A stretch of DNA of 48,879 nt from Mycobacterium sp. (GTDB taxonomy: Bacteria > Actinomycetota > Actinomycetes > Mycobacteriales > Mycobacteriaceae), in contig JAGYKK010000021.1 of the NCBI GenBank assembly GCA_018401645.1, forward strand, positions 1 to 48,879, given 5' to 3'. Shown here one piece after another: positions 25,982-36,630 of this stretch. A program made the position numbers and the translations under genes. How positions within the stretch are numbered: position 1 is the first letter of the stretch; each line of letters begins with the position of its first letter. The notes under the pieces are model-generated. The model did not search any database and was not told the origin of the DNA. It worked only from the letters and a program-made list of their open reading frames with translations.

Positions 25982-27461
25982 ATGGGCAGGGACGAGCAGG
26001 CGGACAGCCCCGCCGGTCTGTCGGCCGGCCAGCGCGTCGGCCTCGATGATCGAGTACAGATCTGGCGGGATGCCGCCGTCGTCCTCGGCGGGGCGCCGTG
26101 GGCGTTCTGCGGATCGCGCCCGCTGCAAGGCCGTTCGTTCGCCGCTTGCGTCAGAGCCGGGCCCGCGGGTCTTCTTCCTCCCCGGGTCGAGCAATCCGTG
26201 GCGGACATTCTGCTCCGCCGCGGGATCGTGCACCCGCTACGGGTTCACGACCGGGACGCCGGATCGGTGCCCACCGTGGAGGTCGTCATCCCTGCCTATG
26301 AGCGGCCGGAATCACTCGACGCCTGCCTGAGTGCACTGACGGCGTCCGCACCCCTGGTACGCGTCATCGTCGTGGACGACGGGTCGACGACGGCAGCGGT
26401 CGCCGAGGTGGCCCGCGCGCACGGGGCAACGCTGATCCGACACCCGTCGAACCGAGGACCGGCCGCCGCCCGCAACACCGGACTTGCCATGACCAGTGCG
26501 CCGATCGTCGCGTTCGTCGACGCCGACTGCGCAGTCACTCCGGGGTGGCTCGGTCCGCTCGTCGCTCATTTCAAGGACCCCCGGGTGGTCGCCGTCGCAC
26601 CGCGGATCCGGCCCCGCACGAATTCCGAGGCCCTGCTCCCCCGCTATGAACGCAGCCGGTCAGCACTCGATATGGGCCCCCGCCCGGAGTTGGTGGCAGC
26701 GGGTTCAGCACTGGGGTACCTGCCGTCGGCAACTCTTTTGGTCCGGCGGATTGTTCTGCAGCACTTGATGTTCGACGAGGAGATGCGGGTCGGTGAGGAC
26801 GTCGACCTCATCTGGCGAATCCTCGAGGATGGCGGGATGGTCCGTTACGAGCCGACCTCCACCGTCACCCACGAAGTGCGGCGGCGGTGGATCGACTGGG
26901 CCGGACGGCACTTCGCCTACGGCACTTCCGCGGCGGTTTTAGACAGTCGTCATCCACGACGCCCGGCGCCGGCGCGACTGACGGCCCTCAATCTCGCGAT
27001 AGTTCTCCTGGTGCTGGCGCGGCGTGCCGACGCCGATCGGCGCCGCCGGCGTATCGACCGCCCTCCTGGCGCGCAGACTGCGCGCTACCGCCGTGGACCC
27101 CGTGGTGGCCCCGATCGTCGTCGGCAAGGGCGCGCTGGCCGAGACCCTCGCCGTCGGGCATCTGCTGCGCCGCGGTGGTGGCCCCTGGGTTGAGCTCGCA
27201 CTGGCTATGGCGCCACGGTCGCGGATCGCCCGGATCGCCGCGGCGAGCATGCTGGTGCCCCTTACCCCAGGAGTGGCTGAGGCGGCGCCCCGGGGTCGAC
27301 CCGGTGCGCGCTACACGGCCCTGCATCTGATCGAGGATGCGGCGTACGGCAGTGGCGTGATCACCGGCGCGATCCGACGCCGACGCCCGGGGGTTCTGCT
27401 TCCCCGGGTCCGTCTGCCCCGGACCGCACGCCGGGGCAGATCGATTCGGCCCGTGGACTGA
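25982..27461 (+). pseudogene. mftF: Mycofactocin glycosyltransferase MftF-like, with at least three frameshifts
   Basis: The N-terminus GLSAGQRVGLDDRVQI and the domain start VPTVEVVIPAYERPESLDAC, DDGST, SNRGPAAARNTGL, DADCAVTPGW and LGYLPSATLLVRR are those of MftF, a GT2 enzyme that adds glucose chains to the redox cofactor mycofactocin. Segment 26098-26160 is in another frame (VLRIAPAARPFVRRLRQ) between compensating shifts. A third shift near 27020 leads to the tail AGVSTALLARRLRAT to 27461. ATG 25982 is the best start. None of mftA-E or mftR lies in the window, so this copy stands apart from the usual cluster. Confidence 0.75.
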
Positions 27462-27504
27462 ATCCCACTGCGTTATCGTCAGACAACCAGCCAGGAGACG
27501 CCCC

Positions 27505-29028
<1,524 letters not shown>

Positions 29029-29032
29029 TTCG

Positions 29033-30271
29033 CTAGCGGCGCAACGGTTCTGCAGCCTTGAACTGGGCCGGCTTTCGTTGCGAGGACCATGCCAGCCAGC
29101 GTTCCCACGCCCGCACCGAGGCGCGTTGCCATGCCCGGTCAACGGTCGGACTGATGCGACGCGCGACCTCCAGCGCCACGATCAGCGGAACGCGGAGCAG
29201 CAGCACTGCTAACCCGAGCCATGGCGGGGGCAGCCGGTAGCGCCTCCGGTTCGCGGGCAGCATGAACAGTCGGGCGTGGGCGGCCTGAACGTGGAGATGC
29301 ATTTGAGCCCGCAAGCGTTGCACGCCCCGATAGTGCGGCAGGGGCGCGAATGCGGGAACGAAGGACTCGACCAACTCGGCCCCGATGGCGCCGGAGTCAT
29401 AGGAGCGGGTGGCGTCGAACAGAAACAGCATCCGAATACCGTCGGCGATGGTCTCCGGGAAGATGTCGGAGCGCATGCCGACGAGATGGCCGAGGTAGCG
29501 GTTGAAATGCAGGGCCGCGGTGATCTCCGCCGGTGAAGTGATGTAGCCCAACGCGTAAAGACCCAGTCCAGGACCAACACTTCCACCGAGCAGGGTCAGC
29601 ATCATCTCGGCCTGGCTGATCGGCAGACCCCAACGCTCGGTGTCCCACTCCGGGTGCTCAGCCACCCGGCGACGGACGCTGACATGCATGACTCGGACCT
29701 GCATCGAGATGCGCCGCCCGAGGGAACCCGGCATCAGCGCGGCACCGGGGCGGCACACCTCGATCCACCAACGACTGGTCTCCAGATAGCGATTCAGCGC
29801 AGAGTCGCCGGCATACCCCCCGGACAGCGACAGCGGCACCGCCAAAGAGGCCTCGGTGTAGGCGTCCAGGGTCCCGGCGTTGCCAATCGAACCCAGGGTG
29901 TAACCCCAGCGTCGCCAGACGGCCGCACCCTGCTCCACGAGTTCCTGATTTACCCAGTCCGGAACGGATTCGAAGTCAGCGAATAACTCGCGCATCGACT
30001 CCGGCGCATCCGGCACATCGTCGACGGAACCGGCCAAAGCTCGGTTGAGCATCTCCCTGGCACGTTCCGGGCCCAACGCGCCCAGGAATGTCTCGTTGAC
30101 GAAGCGCTCGGCTACCGGGTCGCCGGTGTTGAGAAGTCGCCCGTATTCGATCGCCACGGACTCGTCGGGAAAAAGATCTAAGCCGATGACCCGCTTGACC
30201 CGCGCCCGCACGCGCGCATGCGTTCCCGCTTCACGAGCGTCGGGCCAGCGAAACGCAGTCGGCACAACCAT
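29033..30271 (-). CDS. Oxygenase MpaB / DUF2236 family protein
   Basis: 412 residues. The DUF2236 region includes YTEASLAVPLSLSGGYAGDS, RISMQVRVMHVSVRRRVA and HFNRYLGHLVGMRSDIFPET, with the spaced His/Arg helices of MpaB and rubber-oxygenase-like haem proteins. A hydrophobic segment near residues 345-360 (WLGLAVLLLRVPLIVALEV) may touch the membrane. The reaction in mycobacteria is not established. It is divergent from the metallothionein-like gene, so the copper-type operator at 30325 could also act on it. Confidence 0.8.
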   Translation of the reverse strand: MVVPTAFRWPDAREAGTHARVRARVKRVIGLDLFPDESVAIEYGRLLNTGDPVAERFVNETFLGALGPERAREMLNRALAGSVDDVPDAPESMRELFADFESVPDWVNQELVEQGAAVWRRWGYTLGSIGNAGTLDAYTEASLAVPLSLSGGYAGDSALNRYLETSRWWIEVCRPGAALMPGSLGRRISMQVRVMHVSVRRRVAEHPEWDTERWGLPISQAEMMLTLLGGSVGPGLGLYALGYITSPAEITAALHFNRYLGHLVGMRSDIFPETIADGIRMLFLFDATRSYDSGAIGAELVESFVPAFAPLPHYRGVQRLRAQMHLHVQAAHARLFMLPANRRRYRLPPPWLGLAVLLLRVPLIVALEVARRISPTVDRAWQRASVRAWERWLAWSSQRKPAQFKAAEPLRR

Positions 30272-30324
30272 GGCGTCAGTTTCTCACCCGACGCAGCCGA
30301 GCGGCCACCGATCAAACTTGCCCA

Positions 30325-30343
30325 TATACCTCCGGGGGGTATA
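30325..30343. promoter_or_regulatory. Palindromic CsoR/RicR-like copper operator
   Basis: TATACC-N7-GGTATA with perfect arms, containing TACCT-N5-GGGTA. This matches the TACC(C)-N-GGGTA form of operators bound by CsoR-family copper sensors (CsoR and RicR in mycobacteria) with one mismatch. It ends 10 bp before the start of the Cys-rich gene. Repression relieved by Cu(I) is the expected mode; this is inferred from the motif. Confidence 0.72.
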
Positions 30344-30353
30344 CAGTAAGGAA

Positions 30354-30473
30354 ATGAAAACTAATTCAGAGACCAGCTGTAGCAATCCCGATTGCACCTG
30401 CGGGCCGACCTGCACTTGCGGGCCGACCTGCACCAGCGGACCGTGCATGTGCGGATCGACGGACACTAAGTAG
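30354..30473 (+). CDS. Metallothionein-like Cys-rich peptide (39 aa)
   Basis: 39 residues with eight Cys at positions 9, 14, 16, 20, 22, 26, 31 and 33. They are arranged as CTCGPT units repeated in tandem, the third unit having Ser in place of one Cys. The DNA shows the same as an 18-bp repeat. High Cys content without aromatic residues is the hallmark of metallothioneins. The sequence differs from M. tuberculosis MymT, so it may be a separate type. AAGGAA precedes ATG 30354 and a copper-type operator overlaps the leader, so Cu(I) binding and buffering in the cytosol is likely. Confidence 0.75.
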   Translation: MKTNSETSCSNPDCTCGPTCTCGPTCTSGPCMCGSTDTK

Positions 30474-30491
30474 CCCGTCGATCGCACGGGC
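30473..30491. terminator. Stem-loop between the convergent metallothionein-like and GPV-repeat genes
   Basis: GCCCGT-N7-ACGGGC, a perfect 6-bp GC-rich stem, sits in the 24-bp gap between two gene ends facing each other. No T-run follows, which is common in GC-rich actinobacteria. It may serve both directions. Confidence 0.45.
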
Positions 30492-30497
30492 CGTCTA

Positions 30498-30815
30498 CTA
30501 GCGCGGACCGACACCAACGGGACCGACTGGGCCCGCCACCGGGCCGAGGCCACCCACCCCGACGGGTCCGACCGGTCCGACTACGGGACCAACGCCACCC
30601 ACCCCGACGGGTCCGACCGGTCCGAGGATCGGATCGACATAGGGAGTGGGGTCGATCAGCACGCACGAATTCGTAACAGCGTCCCAGTACAGGGTGGCGG
30701 GATCGCAGTAGTCAGCGTGGCTCACTGCGGGTGACAGGAGTGCTGTCAGCGGGACGGCTGCCGCCGCGAACGCGAACGCGCCGAGGGCACCGTACAACTG
30801 TGGCCGAGTCTTCAT
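30498..30815 (-). CDS. Secreted GPV-repeat protein
   Basis: 105 residues with a signal peptide (MKTRPQLYGALGAFAFAAAA, cleaved after SHA). It is followed by a two-Cys segment YCDPATLYWDAVTNSCVLID and a repetitive tail built of GPVGPVGVGG units (about 45 residues). No known family; the tail is low-complexity and probably extended. It may be a small cell-envelope or extracellular protein. Its own promoter lies in the 270-bp gap 30816-31087, where I see no other gene. Confidence 0.65.
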   Translation of the reverse strand: MKTRPQLYGALGAFAFAAAAVPLTALLSPAVSHADYCDPATLYWDAVTNSCVLIDPTPYVDPILGPVGPVGVGGVGPVVGPVGPVGVGGLGPVAGPVGPVGVGPR

Positions 30816-31087
30816 GAGGATCTCATCTCTGTGGTTGGTGGCGAAACGCGGCGTTCTCCCCTGTTTTAGAGAGTCTCACCATGAAGCAATTCGCGTTGGA
30901 GTCCGCCGTCGTTACACAGGTTAGCCGCTTCGACGTAACGCCGAAAATAATGATCTTCTGGCAAAACTTCTTAGCGACGCGTTAGTGCCGGGGGCCCTCA
31001 GCCTTAATTTCCAGCCATACCGTGGGACTCATGTTGCTCGACATCCGATGGCTTCAATACCTGCTGAAGCGAACTGCGCGCTAGGCA

Positions 31088-32332
31088 TCATGCCCCGAGG
31101 TCAGCCAGCAGTGCTTGCGCTGCCCGGCGGCCACTGACCAACGCCCCCTGGATGGACGACGTGTCTCGGTGGTCACCGGCGACATAGACGCCGCCCGGCG
31201 TACGCACGGGCCGCTGCATCTCGAAGGGCACCGGCATGGCCGGGAGTGCGTAGGGAATCGGATAGCTTGCGATCAACTCCCAATCCCGCGTCGGTACGCC
31301 GTAGAGCCACGCGAGATGCTCCCGCACGGCTAGCTCGTGGGCAGGTGTGTCCCACACGCCGAGCGCCGACGCCGACACGAGGGCACTTCCCGGCGGGGCA
31401 TAGTCGGGTGCGGCATGGGTGAGCACCACGGTGTTGACGAGCGGTCCGCGGCGACCGCCGTCGAGGACGAGCACCGCCTCACCGCCGGCAAGGTCCTCGG
31501 GTTCACAGGCCGGTCGGTAGTACCAGGTCGTGACCGAACGCGGCGCCGGGGCACCGACGTCCTCGACGAGGCGGGCGGCGGTCATCGGATCGGTCGCGAC
31601 AATGACCGCATCGGCGCGATGGGTGTCACCGCCGACGACGTCGACGGTCCGGGCCGAGACCGACGCGACCTGATGGTCGAGTCGCACGTCTAACCCGGTG
31701 GCGAGTTGCTCGGGAATGCGCTGCATGCCCAGCGCCGGGACGCCCGGGGTGCCCCGGACGAAGGATCTGAGAACCATGTCGAGGAAGCGCCGTGACGTCG
31801 ACAGGTCGGGCTCCAGGAAAACCCCGGAGAGAAACGGTCGAAGTACCCGGTCCATAAGCGTGCGATCCGCACCGGCCCCCCGTAGCGCCTCCTCGCTGGT
31901 GACGTCGCGATCGCGGCGCAGGGACGCCGGAGACCGGATGGCTCGGGAAACGGCGTAGGCGCCGAAGCGAGCCGTCGACACCGGTGAACCGATGCGAGCC
32001 GTGAGCGACGCAAGCGCCCAGGATGGCTCACGGCGCGGGTCCGCCACCCGCGCCACCCGACGGCGTCCGTCCTCGCCGAGAACAATGCGGGCACCGGCGA
32101 CGAAGGGCTTCAGTTCGAGGGCCGCGTGGTCAAGGACTCGGGCCCCCTCCGGATACGCCGGGTTGTAGAGCTGAAATCCGCGATCAAGGCGGTAGCCGTC
32201 GACGATGTCGGTGCGGACTCGTCCGCCGACAGCGTCTGAACCCTCAAGCACGGTGACTTCCACACCGTGCCGGATGAGGTGGCGGGCCGCAGCGAGCCCG
32301 CTCAGCCCCGCTCCCACGATGACGACGGTCAT
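31088..32332 (-). CDS. FAD-dependent oxidoreductase (amine oxidase-like)
   Basis: 414 residues with an N-terminal FAD motif VVIVGAGLSGLAAARHLIRHG near residues 3-23, then GGRVRTD and GYRLDRGFQLYNPAYPE, and a C-terminal GGVYVAGDHRDTSSIQGALVSG typical of the flavin monooxygenase/amine-oxidase superfamily. Relatives include carotenoid and tetrapyrrole oxidoreductases; the substrate is unknown. ATG 32332 is chosen because the FAD motif follows at once; the longer frame is antisense to the next gene. Confidence 0.83.
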   Translation of the reverse strand: MTVVIVGAGLSGLAAARHLIRHGVEVTVLEGSDAVGGRVRTDIVDGYRLDRGFQLYNPAYPEGARVLDHAALELKPFVAGARIVLGEDGRRRVARVADPRREPSWALASLTARIGSPVSTARFGAYAVSRAIRSPASLRRDRDVTSEEALRGAGADRTLMDRVLRPFLSGVFLEPDLSTSRRFLDMVLRSFVRGTPGVPALGMQRIPEQLATGLDVRLDHQVASVSARTVDVVGGDTHRADAVIVATDPMTAARLVEDVGAPAPRSVTTWYYRPACEPEDLAGGEAVLVLDGGRRGPLVNTVVLTHAAPDYAPPGSALVSASALGVWDTPAHELAVREHLAWLYGVPTRDWELIASYPIPYALPAMPVPFEMQRPVRTPGGVYVAGDHRDTSSIQGALVSGRRAAQALLADLGA

Positions 32333-32411
32333 TGCTAGCACGCTAGTCGTCGGCGACGGGGGCATGGCGAAATGCGCTCCCGTTCGCTCGCTGTTACCTA
32401 AGCTGCGAGCA

Positions 32412-33262
32412 ATGGGCACCACGCGGCGAATATCTGTGATCCACGTCGGGCGCATCGGAGTGTTGGCGGTCGCATTGGGCATCGGTTCGGCGGTGGCGGT
32501 CGCGCAGGCGGCAAGCGCCCAGGCCAACACCGCCGACGCTGCCTCAGAACAGACCGCAGCGACATCGGGCCGTGCCGAATCCCGCGGTGGCGAATCCCGC
32601 GGTGCCGAATCCCGTAGGCCGGCGGGCACGCGGGCGGCTGCGACGTCGGCGGCGAGGGCCGCAGGTGGCCGGCAGGTCGCGGCATCCCGTCGGCAGATCG
32701 GCGTCGCGGTATCCGACCGGTTGCCGACGTGGTCCGGCGGCGGCAAGGATAGGACCCCGGTGGCAGCGCCGTTGGCGGCATCGGTCCCGGGTGCCCCGCC
32801 AACCTGGAAGCCGGGCAGCATTTTGCGGGTTTTCGTCGGCAACGGCACCGCCGAGAATCCGAACGCGGGCATGCTGGCGGGCAACGGCTACTCCTACGCG
32901 GCCTATATCGGGGCCTGCACCACCGGTGCCTGTAACGGCGGCGTCGGTGGGCTGATCGGCAACGGTGGCGATGGTTTCGCCGGCGGTCATGGCGGGGTTA
33001 CTGCTTTGCAGGCGGTGCCTACGGCGCGCTACCGACAGCCATGGCACCGGGTGGCAAGGGCGGATCAGGCGGGTTAATTTTCAACCCGGCGGTGCTGGCG
33101 GGACCGGCGGAAATGCGGTGGCCGGAACGGGCGGGGACGGCGGTGACGGCGGTGACGCGGGGGCGCGTTGTCATTCTTCGGGCGCTTCTACGGCATCGGC
33201 GGACGGCGGACCGGACCCGCGGACCGGGAAGTCGGGCTCGGCCGGATCCGCGGGGATTGGGG
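32412..33262 (+). pseudogene. Secreted Gly-rich PGRS-like protein, multiply frameshifted
   Basis: ATG 32412 opens a signal peptide (VGRIGVLAVALGIGSAVAVA), a Ser/Arg/Ala-rich linker, then the mycobacterial motif RVFVGNGTAENPNAGMLAGN and GGVGGLIGNGGDGFAGGHGG. After 33000 the Gly-rich sequence continues only by changing frame three times (GGAYGALPTAMAPGGKGGSG, then GGAGGTGGNAVAGTGG, then LSFFGRFYGIGG). The frames reach the hydrolase gene without a clean stop. Such proteins are surface or secreted in mycobacteria. Repetitive GC-rich DNA is also prone to sequencing indels. Confidence 0.72.
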
Positions 33263-33277
33263 CGCGCCGTCACCGAT

Positions 33278-34471
33278 GTGCCATCGGCGAATTTCGGCGA
33301 TCGCGCGCGCGGGATCGCGTGGCCCGCGCGCATCGCTCTCGATCTGCTCCTCGACGGCGGCGCGTTACTCGGGCTTCAGTCGGGCTACGTGGCGATGTTC
33401 GCCCGGGACGGCCAGGTCGTCCATGCCTCGACGGCCGGCTACGCGGACATCGCCTCACGCACACCGATGGAACTCGATACGCGGTTCCGCATCGCGTCGA
33501 TGACCAAGCCGGTGACCGCAGTCGCGGCGATGATCCTCATCGAAAAGGGTCTCCTCGGCCTTGACGATCCGGTCGCGCGCTACATCCCCGCCGCCGCGGA
33601 TCTTCGCGTCGCCACAAGTCAGAACGCTGGTCCGGACGGGACGATCGACAGCGTCCCCCTCGACAAGCCGCTCACAGTGCGAGACCTGCTGACCTTTTCG
33701 GCGGGGATCGGTGGCGGCCGCGACGGCGCCTCGGATCTGGACCGGCTCTGGGCTGAGCGCAACATCTACACGGGCTCGGGGCCCCTCGAGGCGCGCGTCG
33801 ACCGGATCTTCACCGCGCCCCTCTACGAGCAGCCCGGCACCCGGTGGCGCTACGGTTGGTCGGCGGACGTGCTCGCGCGCGTCGTAGAGGTGGCCGCCGG
33901 CGAACCCTTCGGCGATTTCATCGCGGATCAAATCCTTGAGCCCCTCGGTATGGGATCGACGGGCTTCCTCACGACCGGATCCTCCCGCGACAGCCTTGCC
34001 ACGATGTACACCCAGAACGCGGCGGGCCGTCTTGTTGTCGTCGATCAACCGGGCGGAGATTCACTGGACTGGACGCCGGGCGGCAGTGGGCTCGTCTCGA
34101 CCGCCGGCGACTACATGCGCTTCGCGCTGATGCTCTACAACGAGGGCTCCTACCAAGGAGTTCAGATCCTCAAGCCGGAAACCGTCGCGCTGATGACACA
34201 GGCCGAGGTCCAGTCGGGGGTGCTCGAAGACGAGAACATCGAGGGTCTCGGCTGGGGCTTGGGCATGGCGGTCGTCGTCGACGGCGACGCCACGTCGACA
34301 TTCGACCGCACCGGCGACTACTGGTGGTCGGGCTTCTACGGCACGACGTTCTTCGTCAGCCCCTCGACCGGTTTGGTCGGCGTCGTGCTCAGCCAGAACC
34401 AGCCCGGGCCGTACAGCCCGACGCCCTACGCGGTCTACATCGCGCAGGGACTGGCGTTCCTGGGTCTGTAG
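33278..34471 (+). CDS. Serine hydrolase (class C beta-lactamase / PBP-like fold)
   Basis: About 397 residues. Motifs: SMTK (SxxK nucleophile) in RFRIASMTKPVTAVAAMI, a second-motif YGWS in RWRYGWSADVLARVVEVA, LEPLGMGSTGF, and a third-motif region WWSGFYGTTFF. It should act as an esterase, amidase or peptidase. The start is uncertain: GTG 33278 is the first sensible one, just after the decayed Gly-rich gene, and there is no signal peptide. The codons look somewhat different from neighbours (more CTC and GAC-rich runs), a weak hint of acquisition. Confidence 0.78.
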   Translation: MPSANFGDRARGIAWPARIALDLLLDGGALLGLQSGYVAMFARDGQVVHASTAGYADIASRTPMELDTRFRIASMTKPVTAVAAMILIEKGLLGLDDPVARYIPAAADLRVATSQNAGPDGTIDSVPLDKPLTVRDLLTFSAGIGGGRDGASDLDRLWAERNIYTGSGPLEARVDRIFTAPLYEQPGTRWRYGWSADVLARVVEVAAGEPFGDFIADQILEPLGMGSTGFLTTGSSRDSLATMYTQNAAGRLVVVDQPGGDSLDWTPGGSGLVSTAGDYMRFALMLYNEGSYQGVQILKPETVALMTQAEVQSGVLEDENIEGLGWGLGMAVVVDGDATSTFDRTGDYWWSGFYGTTFFVSPSTGLVGVVLSQNQPGPYSPTPYAVYIAQGLAFLGL

Positions 34472-34476
34472 CCCTC

Positions 34477-34501
34477 AACCTTCCATCGCGCCGGGAAGGT
34501 T
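34477..34501. terminator. Stem-loop after the serine hydrolase
   Basis: AACCTTCC-N9-GGAAGGTT, a perfect 8-bp stem starting 6 bp after the hydrolase stop and followed by CCATTTCT. Its position fits a terminator for the hydrolase. Confidence 0.5.
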
Positions 34502-34684
34502 CCATTTCTCCTGACCACGATCGCCCGCGAGTACCTCGTGCGGGGCCGGGGCTACGCCGCGAGCCTCGCGCAGGAGTACTTCGTGACTCCACGAACGGTG
34601 GTCAGTTGGGTCGAGAAGGCACGGTCGCGAGGGATTCTCAGCGCACCGCCCACCAGTGGAGCCACCGGCGGCCATCTACTTTGA
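34502..34684 (+). pseudogene. C-terminal remnant of an HTH DNA-binding protein
   Basis: With no start codon, a frame reads FLLTTIAREYLVRGRGYAAS, LAQEYFVTPRTVVSWVEKAR and SRGILSAPPTSG before TGA 34682. The middle is a helix-turn-helix (Y..SLAQ.F.VT..TV..WV..AR.RG), as in small actinobacterial HTH regulators whose C-terminus has this WV-x2-AR-x-RG ending. Only the last 60 or so residues remain. It lies at the border of the disturbed region. Confidence 0.55.
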
Positions 34685-34830
34685 AGCCCCGAGTCACGAA
34701 CGCCGGGACAGCAACTGCCCGGTGGCCGGCCAGCCCAGAACGCTCATAAGCGGATACGCTCCCAACAGTTCGACGCGATCCGTCCACCCGCGACGTGAAC
34801 CGTGCCACAGCCCTCCAGATCGGTGACATC

Positions 34831-35539
34831 ATGCAACACAGGCCGACCACGATCCGCGACCGTCTCGGTGCCCTGCGGGGGCTGCTGAGAATCAGCGATG
34901 ACGACTACAACGCCTATATGCGGTCCTATGGCGAGTTGTTCGTCGATTCCCGGAGAACACTAGGCCGACTACGAGGCCGGGGTTGCGCTGCGGGGTATCC
35001 GCAGGGCAGCAGCAACGAACTCACTGAGTTGTACAGATCCACCTGCTGTGCACCCCGGCTCGGTGGGAGAAGATGTACATGCCGCCGCAGATCGACCCGG
35101 CCGAGTCGGGGCTGGCGAATCAGATTCTTTCGGAGCGGATCGTCGCCGACGACCTCAACCTCACCCCCGGCGAGAAGGTGCTGGAGTTGGCTGCGGGTGT
35201 GGTGCCATCGCCGAGCACATCGCCGAGTTGACCGGCGCGATGCCGTATGGCGTCAACCTGACAGCCTGCAGATCGAGAAGGCCTGGGGCAACCCCAACCT
35301 ACCGCAGGCGAACTTTCAGAGAGGTGACCGGGGTCATCAAGATTCGCGATGCCTACGACGGACGACACCATCAGGACGTTGATCCAGCACACCCGGGAGC
35401 TGACCGTGTTCGGTGGATACAAGTAGGCTGCGACGTTGAGTCCGGGGACGGCCCCTTTGACAGGTACGAGGGGAAATCGCCCTACGATCCCGGTAAACTG
35501 AGGATGAGAACAGTCATCGCGAACAAGAGGAACTTGACC
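34831..35539 (+). pseudogene. Ghost copy 1 of the SAM methyltransferase at 42572-43624
   Basis: Collinear with the intact methyltransferase gene on the other strand. The first 160 bp are nearly identical (CACAGGCCGACCACGATCCG, ...GACGACTACAACGCC). It then accumulates short deletions, many in G or C runs (CCCC to CCC, GGG to GG, GGGGG to GGGG). A gap of about 120 bp in the middle is followed by a recognisable ACGTTGATCCAGCACACCCG stretch and a ragged 3' end. No frame can make the protein. It joins gdpD sequence at 35539/35540. Confidence 0.85.
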
Positions 35540-35766
35540 AAGGCCAGAAGCCAAGTAGCGCAACGGGCCGTCGGTGGACCCCGCGGCGGCGTGGCGTGAC
35601 GGGCCGATGCCCACCCAAGGCCGATGATCATCGCGCACGGGCACGCGACCCGGAGAAAGGCCCGGCCAATGTTGAGGCGGGCGTGGAGAGGTCCGCCAGC
35701 GGTGAGGGGTTGTATCCCGACGACCCCTCACAACGGGGCCAACCCATAACAACTTCAGCGAGGTGT
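35540..35766 (+). pseudogene. Ghost fragment of the gdpD gene at 37253-38167
   Basis: Collinear with the 5' third of the downstream gdpD: CCGATGATCATCGCGCA, TTGAGGCGGGCGTGGA, CCAGCGGTGA and AACAACTTCAG appear in the same order, with the intervening bases thinned out by deletions. It begins at the same methyltransferase-gdpD junction as the second copy. Homology is lost after about 35766. Confidence 0.75.
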
Positions 35767-36630
35767 GATCTCTGAAGCGGCGAGAAGGGATTACCGATAT
35801 CCCGAGTGCAAGAAGATGGGCGACGATGGTGAACTGTTCGGTCGCTCGGATCGACGAACGGGCGAGCGTATGAGGGTGGTCCAGGAGGCGGGCGATCGCA
35901 CGCCCGGCGATATGGAGGGCGAGGGGAGGGGTGTCTTCCAGTTTGGTTTGCGGGGGCGATGCCTAGTCGGCCGTCGAAGATGATCCGCCGACAACAGCCC
36001 GCGAACGACAGATGGCGATCATCCATGCGGGAAACGACGTTGATGCCGACGCTCAGACCAACAACCCGACCAGATGCTCACCGGAAATCGCCGTGTTCGG
36101 GTGGAGGGAAGTTCGGCGGCATCGCGGTAGCGGCGATCATGGAAATACGGCCGGTGATGGCACTGGAGGCACGTGGCAGCGGAGTGAGGCGGCCGCTAAC
36201 CCGCGCACCGGGGGAGGCTAATAAGTCTCTGGAGGATCGAGCTGAGGTCGATAAGGCGGGAGGCGAGGGTTAGTCTTGATTGACGGCGTCCAATCGGTGC
36301 GAGGCGGCGGGTCACGGTGCCCCCGAACGCGCTCCCGCGCCGACGAAGATCCGCAAAAAACAGATGCGTCACGACGAAGGATTGGCCGCGGTCTTGCCCA
36401 TGACTCCCGCTGTTCCGTTGACAGCCAAACGCCGCGAGCCTTCATTAAGACAACCAGAAAAAAAAGGCGCAGTGCGGCAACGCCTTCAAGTGGTCGACTT
36501 GCAGAGCCGGGGCGAGAACGGCTGGGGCACTCGGGCTGAATAACGATCTACAGGTCCCGTCAGGGGGCGCGCTGAGCGAAGGGTGACAGCATACGCGGAT
36601 AGACACTAGACGCGATCCGTCCGGCGGAAC
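35767..36630. other. About 860 bp of unassigned, probably decayed sequence
   Basis: No frame longer than about 100 codons is family-like. It contains unusual A-rich runs for this genome (a run of eight A near 36461) and many stop codons in all frames. The last part before 36630 (GACGCGATCCGTCC near 36609) repeats the sequence in front of ghost copy 1 (near 34777), so the duplication includes some upstream flank. I see no transposase, terminal repeats or RNA gene. Confidence 0.6.

Noticed and set aside
35767..36630. Insertion sequence between the two ghost copies
   Set aside because: No terminal inverted repeats, target duplication or transposase motif (DDE, HUH, Ser recombinase) could be found.
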